Source of the DNA: JAJFFW01 sp039197915
GTDB taxonomy: Bacteria > Pseudomonadota > Alphaproteobacteria > Caulobacterales > Parvularculaceae
Length of the DNA: 19,732 nucleotides
Direction: 5' to 3'
NCBI GenBank assembly: GCA_039197915.1
Contig: JBCCTV010000031.1
Span: 1 to 19,732 of the forward strand
A model generated the notes under the pieces. That model worked only from the letters and a program-made list of their open reading frames with translations. It had not been told where the DNA came from and searched no databases. Below, piece after piece: positions 7,616 through 15,056 of the stretch (positions within the stretch are counted from its first letter, which is position 1; each line of letters begins with the position of its first letter). Both the position numbers and the translations under genes were made by a program.

Positions 7616-8080
7616 TTAGTCGTCGATTGAAAGCACAACGACGCTGCCGGGGCCGACATCAAGCTTCGCGTCTTTAAAATCGGGCTTGCTCAGTTTTGGT
7701 CGGACGCCATTTGAAAACGCATATGGCTCCTTTGGCCGACCCACAAACCCACGATTTAGTCTGTTGTCGTCGTTTTCATCGAAATAGGCGACGAACGCAT
7801 ATTGCCCCAAGGGAAGCGCGCCAATCGGGATGATTGCGACGCCATCGTCTCCGAGCTCGCCTTCGGTTTTTATCAGGGCGTTTTCGAGGAATTCTTCTTC
7901 GCTGCCGTAGACAGAGACCCTGATGCTGCCGCCTTGATCAACAAAGGGGGTCTCAACCGCGAGTACGACGCCGTTTGGATCGGCAAACCGCGCAAAGGGA
8001 TTGGGTCTCGGCAGGGAGTCCGCCAACGCGGAACCGAGCGCGAAAGACGCAAACAGAAACGCTACTAGACCGCCCCGCAT
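7616..8080 (-). CDS. DUF2141 family exported protein
   Basis: Predicted periplasmic beta-sandwich protein of the DUF2141 family (function unknown). The diagnostic block is clear: LPLGQYAFVAYFDENDDNRLN, then GFVGRPKEPYAFSNGVRPKL. From the ATG at 8080 the protein is 154 aa and begins with a clean signal peptide ending SALA before DSL. The frame stays open to a TTG at 8110, but GGGA 8 bases before the ATG and the signal peptide shape favour the ATG. It converges on the YceI-like gene with 15 bases between stops. About 220 bases separate it from the dehydrogenase gene upstream on the same strand; that gap must hold its promoter, but I see no clear element there. Confidence 0.8.
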   Translation of the reverse strand: MRGGLVAFLFASFALGSALADSLPRPNPFARFADPNGVVLAVETPFVDQGGSIRVSVYGSEEEFLENALIKTEGELGDDGVAIIPIGALPLGQYAFVAYFDENDDNRLNRGFVGRPKEPYAFSNGVRPKLSKPDFKDAKLDVGPGSVVVLSIDD

Positions 8081-8300
8081 CACTAAAATCCCGTGTATTA
8101 CCTTAACCAAGCGCCAGGTGCGGCGCGCAAAGTTAAAATTGTCTTACAGCGCCAAATATCAATAGCTGTGAAATCAACGTCGCGTGAGCCGCCGGTGAGG
8201 GAGTCAGATGTCGCACCGTTGAAACACAAGCGGGGCCGTCAAATTAGCGGGTTGAATTTCGCCGGCTGTGATTTCCGCGCATCACACCAAAAAGGCGAAT

Positions 8301-9284
8301 TTACAAATCGAGGATAACGCGGTCGGGCGGCTTATGGCCGTCGGCAAACATTTTTATGTTAATAATCATGCGCTCACCCATCTCGATCCGGCTCTCTACG
8401 GTGGCCGACGCCATATGCGGGATCAGGACGACGTTCGGCGCCGTGACAAGCTTCTCGTTTGGGCGCGGTTCGTTTTCAAAAACATCAAGACCAGCCCCTG
8501 CGAGCCGCCCGTCGGCGATCAAGTCAGCTAGGGCGTCTTCGTCGATAATTTCACCGCGCGAGACATTCACAACATAGGCGTGGGGCGGCAGGCGCTCTAA
8601 ACGACGTCGCGAAAGCAAATGAAATGTCGCCGGCGTATGCGGACAATTCACGGAAACGATATCCATCCGCGCCAACATCTGGTCTAGGCTTTCCCAATAT
8701 GTGGCGTTTAATTCGTCCGCGACGTGCGGATTGATGGGCGTTCGATTGTGGTAGTGGATTGAGAGATCAAACGCGCGGGCGCGCCGGGCGATCGCCTGGC
8801 CCACCCGACCGAGGCCGATGATCCCTAGTTTTTTCCCGCGCAAGCTCCGCCCCAGCATCCAGGTTGGCGACCAGCGTTGAAACTCGCCCTCTTCGAGCGC
8901 TTTGACGCCCTCAACCAGCCGGCGGGGAACCGCAACAATTAGCGCCATCGCCATATCAGCCGCATCATCGGCGTTCACCGACGGCGTATTTGTCACCGTA
9001 ACGCCGTGCTTTTGCGCGGCGGCGACGTCAATATGATCGACGCCTGAGCCGAAATTGGCGATGAGTTTTAAGCGTTCGCCGGCGCTTTCAAAAAAGGCCG
9101 CATCAAGACGATCGCCGAGTGTTGGCGCAATCACGTCATAGGTTTGCGCCGCCTCCAGCAAGCTTTCCCGGGACATCAAATTAACGGAAGGATTGAGGGT
9201 CACATCGAATAAGTCGCGGAGGCGTTGCTCGATTAAATCGGGCAGCTTCGCCGTGACAAAAATTTTGATGTTGCGGTCTGCCAT
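8301..9284 (-). CDS. D-2-hydroxyacid dehydrogenase (glyoxylate/hydroxypyruvate reductase type)
   Basis: NAD(P)H-dependent oxidoreductase that interconverts 2-oxoacids and D-2-hydroxyacids. The Rossmann motif is GLGRVGQAIA (157-166), and the catalytic set is Arg243 (NVSRGEIID), Glu272 in DVFENEP and His290 in PHMASAT. The substrate-side FGSGVDHID (78-86) is also conserved. His179 followed by Asn-Arg-Thr after the second strand, with no acidic residue there, suggests NADPH, as in GhrB/GyaR-like enzymes. Length (327 aa) is normal. The ATG has GAAGGG 5 bases upstream. It is divergent from the SH3-protein gene with a CtrA-type site between the two starts. The exact substrate cannot be read from the sequence. 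Confidence 0.93.
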   Translation of the reverse strand: MADRNIKIFVTAKLPDLIEQRLRDLFDVTLNPSVNLMSRESLLEAAQTYDVIAPTLGDRLDAAFFESAGERLKLIANFGSGVDHIDVAAAQKHGVTVTNTPSVNADDAADMAMALIVAVPRRLVEGVKALEEGEFQRWSPTWMLGRSLRGKKLGIIGLGRVGQAIARRARAFDLSIHYHNRTPINPHVADELNATYWESLDQMLARMDIVSVNCPHTPATFHLLSRRRLERLPPHAYVVNVSRGEIIDEDALADLIADGRLAGAGLDVFENEPRPNEKLVTAPNVVLIPHMASATVESRIEMGERMIINIKMFADGHKPPDRVILDL

Positions 9285-9320
9285 TCGCCCTTCGCACTTA
9301 ACGGTCTCTGCGCCGGCTGA

Positions 9321-9335
9321 TTAACGGTCCATTAA
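9321..9335. promoter_or_regulatory. Candidate CtrA site (TTAA-N7-TTAA)
   Basis: TTAA at 9321-9324 and TTAA at 9332-9335 are separated by exactly 7 bases, the full CtrA consensus of Caulobacter-type bacteria. It lies in the 112-base divergent region between the dehydrogenase gene and the SH3-protein gene; another TTAAC half-site is at 9362-9366. Binding is inferred; such AT-rich words are rare in this GC-rich window but can occur by chance. Confidence 0.5.
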
Positions 9336-9396
9336 TGAGCGCCTGCAACAGTCATGCTTTGTTAACGAACGGCTTGTTTGTCGTCGAGCGCTCATC

Positions 9397-9957
9397 ATGC
9401 ATTTTCCAAATCAAAACCGCTTACCGCTGCGCGGTTTTTCCTTTGTGCTCGCGGGCCTTGCGGCTGCGGCAAGTTTTTTATTGGCGAGCCCGGCGGGCGC
9501 AGAAAGCCGAAAAGAGACGTTCTCCGGTTTGCCAGTGCCGCGCTTCGTTGAGTTTAACCAGCGTAACGCGGCCTGTCGCCAGGGCCCTAGTCGTGAGCAT
9601 CCCGCCGTATACCGGATCCGGCGAAAGGGCCCGCCAGTCCTCGTGATCGGTGAGACACGCGACCACTGGCGGCGCGTACGCGACCTCGACGGAGACATTT
9701 GTTGGGCCCACAAGTCGGTCTTGCGCGCGCCGAAACACGTTTACGTCACCGAAGACACCGAACTTCGCACCCGCGCGATCGATGATGCGACCGTCCGCGC
9801 CGTCATTGGCGCCGGCGCTTTATCGCGCATAGAAGGCCGTAAACGCGATTGGGCGCGCATCAGCGTCGGATCGATGACTGGCTGGGTCCCGATCAGCGCG
9901 CTCTGGGGCCTGCCCGAAACCGCAGCGGATGCAGCGGTGCGAAAGCCTTCGCCATAA
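9397..9957 (+). CDS. Exported protein with two bacterial SH3-like domains
   Basis: Predicted periplasmic protein of 186 aa. A long signal peptide (1-35) ends SPAGA. Two SH3b-like repeats follow. The first, about 48-110, contains CRQGPSREHPAVYRIRRKG, DHWRRVRDLDGDICWAHKSVL; the second, about 115-170, has LRTRAIDDATVRAVIGAGAL and WARISVGSMTGWVPISALWG. This layout matches the alphaproteobacterial SH3 family (COG3807-like), thought to bind cell wall peptides or other envelope partners; no hydrolase domain is attached. The ATG is placed by the signal peptide; the ribosome site is weak. It may share the divergent, possibly CtrA-controlled promoter region with the dehydrogenase gene. Confidence 0.85.
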   Translation: MHFPNQNRLPLRGFSFVLAGLAAAASFLLASPAGAESRKETFSGLPVPRFVEFNQRNAACRQGPSREHPAVYRIRRKGPPVLVIGETRDHWRRVRDLDGDICWAHKSVLRAPKHVYVTEDTELRTRAIDDATVRAVIGAGALSRIEGRKRDWARISVGSMTGWVPISALWGLPETAADAAVRKPSP

Positions 9958-10074
9958 TTCCCCCAAGATGCTTCCTACTATGCGCCCAGCCGGGGGCTCT
10001 TAAACTGTGCGATGGCTGATTGACGCTCCTGCGGCCGCGCCTTACAGCGTGTGTCGATTAGTGATGGCGGAATA

Positions 10075-10605
10075 ATGACACGAAAAAGCGCTTTTAGTCG
10101 CGAAGAACTCCTCGAGTGCGGATATAACGGTCTACGCGGCCCAGGATCGGCGCAATTACCGGTCCCACCGATGCTCATGTTTGATCGCGTTATCGAAATA
10201 AACGACTCCGAGGGGGCCTATGGCAAAGGCCGCGTGGTTGCTGAACTCGACATCAACCCAGACATCTGGTTTTTCGAATGCCACTTCCCAGGCGATCCTG
10301 TAATGCCCGGTTGCTTAGGCTTAGATGCGCTGTGGCAACTCGTTGGCTTCTTCCTCACCTGGTCTGAATTGCCTGGGAGCGGGCGGGCGCTCGGCGCAAA
10401 AGAGGTTAAATTCTCCGGCATGGTGGTGCCTGAGACAAAACTCTTGCGATATGAAATTGACGTTCGCCGCACGATGAAAAAACCGCTCGCGCTTGGCATC
10501 GCCGACGGGACGATGTCAGCGGACGGGGTCAAAATTTACGAAGCGAAAGACCTAAAGGTCGGCTTATTTTCGCGCGAACAATTATCCGCCGGCATGGCGT
10601 CTTGA
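10075..10605 (+). CDS. fabA: 3-hydroxydecanoyl-ACP dehydratase/isomerase
   Basis: Dehydrates 3-hydroxydecanoyl-ACP and isomerises trans-2- to cis-3-decenoyl-ACP, the branch point for unsaturated fatty acids. It is a single hot-dog domain of 176 aa. The catalytic pair His70 and Asp84 sits in WFFECHFPGDPVMPGCLGLDALWQ (65-88), and the block ELDINPDIWFF is nearly identical to E. coli FabA. The frame extends back to GTG 10051, but the ATG at 10075 gives the family length and has GGCGGA upstream. fabB begins 37 bases after the stop, and fabI follows, so all three are probably cotranscribed. The 117 bases upstream show no operator that I can name. Confidence 0.97.
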   Translation: MTRKSAFSREELLECGYNGLRGPGSAQLPVPPMLMFDRVIEINDSEGAYGKGRVVAELDINPDIWFFECHFPGDPVMPGCLGLDALWQLVGFFLTWSELPGSGRALGAKEVKFSGMVVPETKLLRYEIDVRRTMKKPLALGIADGTMSADGVKIYEAKDLKVGLFSREQLSAGMAS

Positions 10606-10642
10606 ACGCCGCCATCAGCCCGAGCGAAAGCGGAGGACGTGA

Positions 10643-11863
10643 ATGAAACGACGCGTCGCGATCACTGGGATCGGTATTGTTTCTTCCATAGGCTCGAACG
10701 CAGACGAGGTTTTAGCGTCTTTGCGTGACGGCAGCTCCGGCGTTTCTTTTTGCCAGGAATTCGCGGATCTTGGCTTCCGTTGCCAGGTCGCAGCCCGCCC
10801 AAAAATTAACGTCGAAGAGGCTCTATCGCGCAAAGAACGACGCTTCCTCGGCGAAGGCGCCGCCTGGAACTTGATCGCCATGCGAGAAGCGATCGACGAT
10901 GCGAGACTGGGGCCGGATGAAGTTAGCCATTCAATGACGGGCATCATCATGGGCTCGGGCGGACCATCGACGCAGACGATCGTCGAAGCCGCAGATAAGA
11001 CCCGCGAGACTGGCGGCACTAAAAAGATAGGCCCCACGCAGGTCCCGAAGGCCATGTCGTCGACCAACTCCGCGACGCTCGCCGTTCCCTTCAAGATCCT
11101 CGGCGTCAATTATTCAATTTCTTCCGCATGCGCCACATCCGTGCACTGTATCGGCGCCGCTGCGGAGCAAATCGAATGGGGCAAACAAGACATTATGTTT
11201 GCGGGCGGCGGCGAAGACCTGCATTGGACCCTGTCAAACATGTTCGACGCCATGGGGGCGATGACCACGCATTTCAACGAAACGCCAAACGTCGCAAGCC
11301 GGGCCTACGATAAGGACAGAGACGGCTTTGTCATCGCTGGTGGCGCCGGCGTTGTCGTTCTCGAAGAAATGGAGCGGGCCCAGGCGCGCGGCGCGACAAT
11401 CTATGGCGAGATCATCGGCTATTCGGCTAATTCCGACGGGTACGATATGGTCCAGCCCTCCGGCGAAGGGGCCGTGCGATGCATGAGAGACGCCCTTGAG
11501 ACCGTGCGCACACCGATTGATTATATCAATACCCACGGCACCTCTACGCCGATTGGCGACACGCGCGAAACTGCTGCGATCAAAGAAGTCTTCGCAGGCG
11601 AGATCCCACCCTTTGGATCGACAAAGTCCCTCACGGGTCACTCCCTCGGGGCCGCCGGCGCCCAAGAGACGATCTATTCACTCCTCATGATGAAGGAGCG
11701 CTTTATTGCCGCCTCCGCGCACATCGATACGCTGGATCCCGAATTTGAGGGCCTACCAATCGTCCGTAATCGTATCGACGACGCCAAGATCGACTGCTTC
11801 CTAACGAACTCATTTGGGTTCGGGGGCACAAATGGTTGCCTAGTCGTCTCGCGCGCCGACTGA
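10643..11863 (+). CDS. fabB: 3-oxoacyl-ACP synthase I
   Basis: Condensing enzyme that elongates acyl-ACP with malonyl-ACP, including the cis-3-decenoyl product of FabA. The thiolase-fold protein has 406 aa, the usual length for FabB. Catalytic triad: Cys163 in SISSACATSVHC, His298 in INTHGTSTP and His333 in SLTGHSLGAAG, with Lys328 just before. The C-terminal NSFGFGGTNGCLVV is also typical. The start is an ATG with GGAGG 5 bases upstream. Position between fabA and fabI supports FabB rather than FabF. The TTG of a small membrane-protein frame lies inside its last 28 bases. Confidence 0.97.
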   Translation: MKRRVAITGIGIVSSIGSNADEVLASLRDGSSGVSFCQEFADLGFRCQVAARPKINVEEALSRKERRFLGEGAAWNLIAMREAIDDARLGPDEVSHSMTGIIMGSGGPSTQTIVEAADKTRETGGTKKIGPTQVPKAMSSTNSATLAVPFKILGVNYSISSACATSVHCIGAAAEQIEWGKQDIMFAGGGEDLHWTLSNMFDAMGAMTTHFNETPNVASRAYDKDRDGFVIAGGAGVVVLEEMERAQARGATIYGEIIGYSANSDGYDMVQPSGEGAVRCMRDALETVRTPIDYINTHGTSTPIGDTRETAAIKEVFAGEIPPFGSTKSLTGHSLGAAGAQETIYSLLMMKERFIAASAHIDTLDPEFEGLPIVRNRIDDAKIDCFLTNSFGFGGTNGCLVVSRAD

Positions 11864-12063
11864 CGTCGAGCGGACCGCTGTTAACGATCCAAAAATTTGC
11901 CTACGCGCTCGCCATATCAGCCGCCGGCACGCTTTGGTTTGGCTATGTGTTGCGCAGCTGGCTCGACAAGCAATCGCAAAACCGTAGGCGCGCCGTTTAC
12001 GCCAGCGTCAGCATTGCTTATTTCATTGTTTCCTGGACGCTCTTCTCATTCGCGTCCGTCTAA
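11836..12063 (+). CDS. Small two-helix membrane protein between fabB and fabI
   Basis: A 75-codon frame fills the 213-base gap between fabB and fabI. It encodes two clear hydrophobic helices, around AYALAISAAGTLWFGYVL (24-41) and AVYASVSIAYFIVSWTLF (54-71), joined by a basic loop (DKQSQNRRR), so both termini would be periplasmic if positive-inside holds. I recognise no family. The start is uncertain: TTG 11836, overlapping fabB, has GGGGG about 10 bases upstream; there is no ATG or GTG downstream that keeps the first helix. It stops 13 bases before the fabI ATG. The hydrophobic pattern and position in the operon argue that it is real; a chance frame is still possible. Confidence 0.55.
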   Translation: MPSRLARRLTSSGPLLTIQKFAYALAISAAGTLWFGYVLRSWLDKQSQNRRRAVYASVSIAYFIVSWTLFSFASV

Positions 12064-12076
12064 ACCGAGGTGACCT

Positions 12077-12889
12077 ATGGGCGATTTTCCGACCGGCGAC
12101 TTAATGAAGGGCAAGCGCGGGCTGATCATGGGCGTCGCGAACAAAAACTCCATCGCGTGGGCGATCGCTCAACAGCTCGCAGCGCAAGGCGCCGAGTGTG
12201 CGTTCACCTATGTCAACGAAGCGATGGAACGGCGCGTCCGCCCGCTCGCCGAAAGCGTTGGATCAAGCCTGATCATTCCTTGTGACGTAACGAGCGACGA
12301 CGACATGGACGCAGCCTTTAAGACGGTCGCCGATAGTTGGGGAACCATGGACTTCCTGGTTCACGCGATCGCGTTCACTGACAAAGCTGCACTCGAGGGA
12401 TCGTTTGTTGAAAATACAACCCGCCAAGTCTTCAAAGACACCATGGACATCTCCGCCTACTCGTTCGTCGACGCCGCTAACCGCGCCTCAAAGCTGATGC
12501 CGGATGGCGGATCAATGATCACGTTGACCTATTTAGGCAGTGAACGAACGATCCCAAATTATAATGTTATGGGCGTTGCAAAGGCCGCGCTTGAAGCCTC
12601 AACCCGGTACATTGCGCGCGACCTCGGCCCCAAAGGCGTTCGCGTTAACGCGATCTCAGCCGGCCCGGTGAAAACACTTGCCGCCGCGGGCATCTCCTCC
12701 GGACGGCACATGTTCTCTTTCAACCGCCTCGCCGCCCCGATGCGCGCTGATACGGACCCGAAGGGCGTTGCTGGCGCCGCGCTCTACTTGTTGTCGGACT
12801 TAGGCATATCGTGCACCGGCGAAACTCACCATGTGGATGCGGGCTTCCATATTGTCGGCATGCCGGACGAAACCGCTGGCGACGCGTAG
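12077..12889 (+). CDS. fabI: Enoyl-ACP reductase (NADH), FabI
   Basis: Short-chain dehydrogenase fold enzyme that reduces trans-2-enoyl-ACP, the last step of each elongation cycle and the target of triclosan-type inhibitors. Its 270 residues have the FabI nucleotide site GVANKNSIAWAIA (19-31), CDVTSDDDM (69-77), and the active site TYLGSERTIPNYNVMGVAK with Tyr152, Tyr162 and Lys169 (Tyr-x6-Lys). NAISAGPVKTLAAAGI (191-206) is the usual substrate loop start. GAGGTGA 4 bases upstream sets the ATG. It is the last gene of the fabA-fabB run and converges on the deacetylase gene, with 30 bases between. Confidence 0.97.
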   Translation: MGDFPTGDLMKGKRGLIMGVANKNSIAWAIAQQLAAQGAECAFTYVNEAMERRVRPLAESVGSSLIIPCDVTSDDDMDAAFKTVADSWGTMDFLVHAIAFTDKAALEGSFVENTTRQVFKDTMDISAYSFVDAANRASKLMPDGGSMITLTYLGSERTIPNYNVMGVAKAALEASTRYIARDLGPKGVRVNAISAGPVKTLAAAGISSGRHMFSFNRLAAPMRADTDPKGVAGAALYLLSDLGISCTGETHHVDAGFHIVGMPDETAGDA

Positions 12890-12919
12890 CTCTTTTGTTG
12901 CCGATCCTAAAGTCGGTAT

Positions 12920-13711
12920 TCATTTTTCCACAGACATAGTTGAAATCGCGGAGGCCAGAGAAAGCGCCCGAAAGCCGGATTCTTTTAGGCCGGTGAGGAA
13001 GCGCTCTAACGACGTTATAGAGGCCGCCAAACGCGCCGCACGTCCGCCGCCTTCGCCGTCATGAAAAATTACGATAGCGCCCGGGAAAACCACGTTGAGC
13101 AATTGGTCCGCATATTGACGGGCGATCCTGTCGTTGAATTGAACATTGGACGAATTTGTTATGCCGCCCGCGTCCCACGGAATGAAGCTCGACAGAACGT
13201 AACGGGCGGCGTGTGCGTCACCGAGCGGCTTGTCGTACCCGAACTTTTTCAGGCTTGCGTCCATGACACTGGGCCTAAACACCCCTTGTGCTGGCCGGAA
13301 AAAACGCTTTGCGCCGATGCCTTCGAGAAAGCGATGGGCCCGTTCGAACTCCGCTTCAAAAACCGCTTTCGACATTAAAAAGGAGGGTTCATCACGCGGC
13401 ATATGATGGGCGATGTCGTGCCCTTCTCTTCTCATCCTTTGCAGCAATCCAGTATTGCTTTCGTTGATTTGATCCGTATGGACAAAGTGCGTCGCCTCGG
13501 CGCCATATTTGGCCAGCAAATCTAAAATCTCGCCCGTGCGCGACGAAGGACCATCGTCAATCGTAAGTACAATGACCTTAGCGGATTTTAAGACTGGAAT
13601 GCGGGTGACGGCAGCTGGCGCTAGCGTAGCCGCAAGCGGCGACGCCCAGCGTTGCAGGGCGCCAAAAGCATTGGTACGCAGGGGCCCGCGAAGCTTTGCT
13701 CCCTTAAACAT
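12920..13711 (-). CDS. NodB-type polysaccharide deacetylase (CE4)
   Basis: Predicted metal-dependent deacetylase of N- or O-acetyl groups on an envelope polysaccharide. The NodB domain spans about 46-255: motif 1 TIDDGPS (50-56, Asp52/Asp53), motif 2 GHDIAHHMPRDEPS (97-110), motif 3 RFFRPAQGVF (136-145) and motif 5 IVIFHDG (213-219, His217). In motif 2 the usual H-x3-H is H103-MPR-D107, so one metal-site His is Asp. A weak N-terminal hydrophobic stretch (about 22-35) could be a poor signal, so location is unclear. The gene starts 14 bases after the upstream gene's stop, in the operon that begins with the DUF1489 gene. The substrate is unknown. Confidence 0.88.
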   Translation of the reverse strand: MFKGAKLRGPLRTNAFGALQRWASPLAATLAPAAVTRIPVLKSAKVIVLTIDDGPSSRTGEILDLLAKYGAEATHFVHTDQINESNTGLLQRMRREGHDIAHHMPRDEPSFLMSKAVFEAEFERAHRFLEGIGAKRFFRPAQGVFRPSVMDASLKKFGYDKPLGDAHAARYVLSSFIPWDAGGITNSSNVQFNDRIARQYADQLLNVVFPGAIVIFHDGEGGGRAARLAASITSLERFLTGLKESGFRALSLASAISTMSVEK

Positions 13712-13725
13712 TGCGGCTTGAAGCG

Positions 13726-14505
13726 CTATTCCGCGGACGGCCTCGGCGCGCGAAAGCGGGCCGCGCTGCGACTTTCCGCTTTTTCAATCAGGCCGACAGC
13801 GCCTGCCGTCGCCGTGCCTTCACGCACAGTAACGGCGATGAACGCCAAAACGTCCCCCACGCCATCGCCGTTGAAATCTGCGTGCGAGATTTCCTGCACG
13901 ATCGCACTTTGATCACTATACTGAAGACGCCAAAGTCCATCTTGAAGCGGCTCGATGTTCGGAGCGCCAATTTCCGCAACATCCATATTTCTCGGCGCAA
14001 TCCGAAGCGGCGGATTATTTGACATCGCCTCGACGTCGCGCTCGCTTAACGCGCCTTTCGCAAAATAGCTTTTTTTGGGCTCAGCCGCCGTCAATAAAAA
14101 TCGAACAGCCATGCAGGCGCGCATGAAATAGGCCTCTCGACGCATTTCACGACTTGATTCAGCGTACCATCCCTCGCCTGTCAGCCTGTCGTATTTTGAG
14201 CATGTGAGAACAGTTTCGGGCGCCCGCGAAAAATCAGTTGGGTGTGCGAGTCTGAGCCGAACGGGGGCCCCGCTATTATCGAGGACCGCCGCGCCACGCC
14301 AGCGCGCCACAACTTGTTTCTTCACGCAGCCTTTCGGCGCGTCTTCAAAAAAACGTAAGTCCGATCGTATGCAAACGGTTTCATCACCGGCAAAGGTTGA
14401 CGCTTCGTCTCGGTTTAACTCCTGGAAAACGGCGCCGGATACAATCAATGCGCCGGCTGCGCCCGCGCCCGCGATCCCCGTTATCGCTGATCGTGCACGA
14501 AGCAT
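13726..14505 (-). CDS. Membrane-anchored protein with Ca-binding-like loop, unknown
   Basis: I do not recognise the family. A basic N-terminus and a hydrophobic segment (about 7-27) look like a signal anchor, so the remaining ~230 residues should be periplasmic. Cysteines 45 and 60 could pair. Near the C-terminus ADFNGDGVGDVLAF (210-218 is DFNGDGVGD) is an EF-hand/dockerin/FG-GAP-style D-x-N-x-D-G loop likely to bind calcium. The open frame reaches 14583, but GGGAG lies 6 bases before the ATG at 14505, and a start there clears the DUF1489 gene, whose stop is 10 bases upstream. Middle gene of a three-gene minus-strand operon. Confidence 0.75.
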   Translation of the reverse strand: MLRARSAITGIAGAGAAGALIVSGAVFQELNRDEASTFAGDETVCIRSDLRFFEDAPKGCVKKQVVARWRGAAVLDNSGAPVRLRLAHPTDFSRAPETVLTCSKYDRLTGEGWYAESSREMRREAYFMRACMAVRFLLTAAEPKKSYFAKGALSERDVEAMSNNPPLRIAPRNMDVAEIGAPNIEPLQDGLWRLQYSDQSAIVQEISHADFNGDGVGDVLAFIAVTVREGTATAGAVGLIEKAESRSAARFRAPRPSAE

Positions 14506-14515
14506 ATCCATCTCC

Positions 14516-14947
14516 CTATAAGAGCCCCAGCTCGGCGAGCTCCGCGCGCAGCGCTGGCGGCGCATCGTCGTCGGCGCCCGCACTCAAATCAGCGGGCGCG
14601 TCGGCGGATGGCAGGTAACGCCACCCCTGAAACGCCCGGCGCGGCTGTGGCGTGACGGGTATGAGCGGCGGCTCCAACAAGATCTCGCATCGGCGAACGC
14701 CGTCTTGTCCGGTGGCTTCGACGAGGTCAATGATCCGCTGGCGCACTAAAATCACCCCTTTGATCACCCAGTAGAGCGACCCGCCATCGAGCAGGTCTTC
14801 GCGGCGTTTCGGAAACATCCTCGTGACATGGTCATGAACCGCGCCACGGCCGAGTTTTTTGTTCCGCGCAACGCGCAAACGCACCCAGGCGTCGAGGTCA
14901 TCGACAGTGTGGGCGCCAACACAGAGTTTTTGTAAATGCAGGGTCAT
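14516..14947 (-). CDS. DUF1489 family protein
   Basis: Conserved alphaproteobacterial protein of unknown function, 143 aa, predicted cytoplasmic. The family signature is plain: LHLQKLCVGAHTVDDLDAW at the N-terminus, TRMFPKRREDLLDGGSLYW, VIKGVILVRQRIIDL, and PQPRRAFQGWRYL before the acidic Ala/Pro-rich end. The ATG has AAGG about 8 bases upstream. It is the first gene of the minus-strand run DUF1489 > unknown anchored protein > deacetylase (gaps of 10 and 14 bases), so these are probably cotranscribed. The 109 bases upstream to the spmX stop hold no clear promoter or terminator. Confidence 0.92.
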   Translation of the reverse strand: MTLHLQKLCVGAHTVDDLDAWVRLRVARNKKLGRGAVHDHVTRMFPKRREDLLDGGSLYWVIKGVILVRQRIIDLVEATGQDGVRRCEILLEPPLIPVTPQPRRAFQGWRYLPSADAPADLSAGADDDAPPALRAELAELGLL

Positions 14948-15056
14948 GGCGCGGCCTTGCAGCGATTCGACTAAAGCGCGTCAATCGGACAGGCAAGCGC
15001 GGCGCCCATCCAACGTTCGGCCGCTGCCGTCCGCCCAACCAACGAAGCAAGCAACA

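Noticed and set aside
12901..12927. Possible terminator after fabI (CCGA/TCGG stem followed by a T-rich stretch)
   Set aside because: The stem is only 4 bp with an 8-base loop, and the T-run is displaced by several bases.
12924..12932. DnaA-box-like TTTTCCACA
   Set aside because: One mismatch to the consensus, single copy, and inside the 3' end of the deacetylase coding region.
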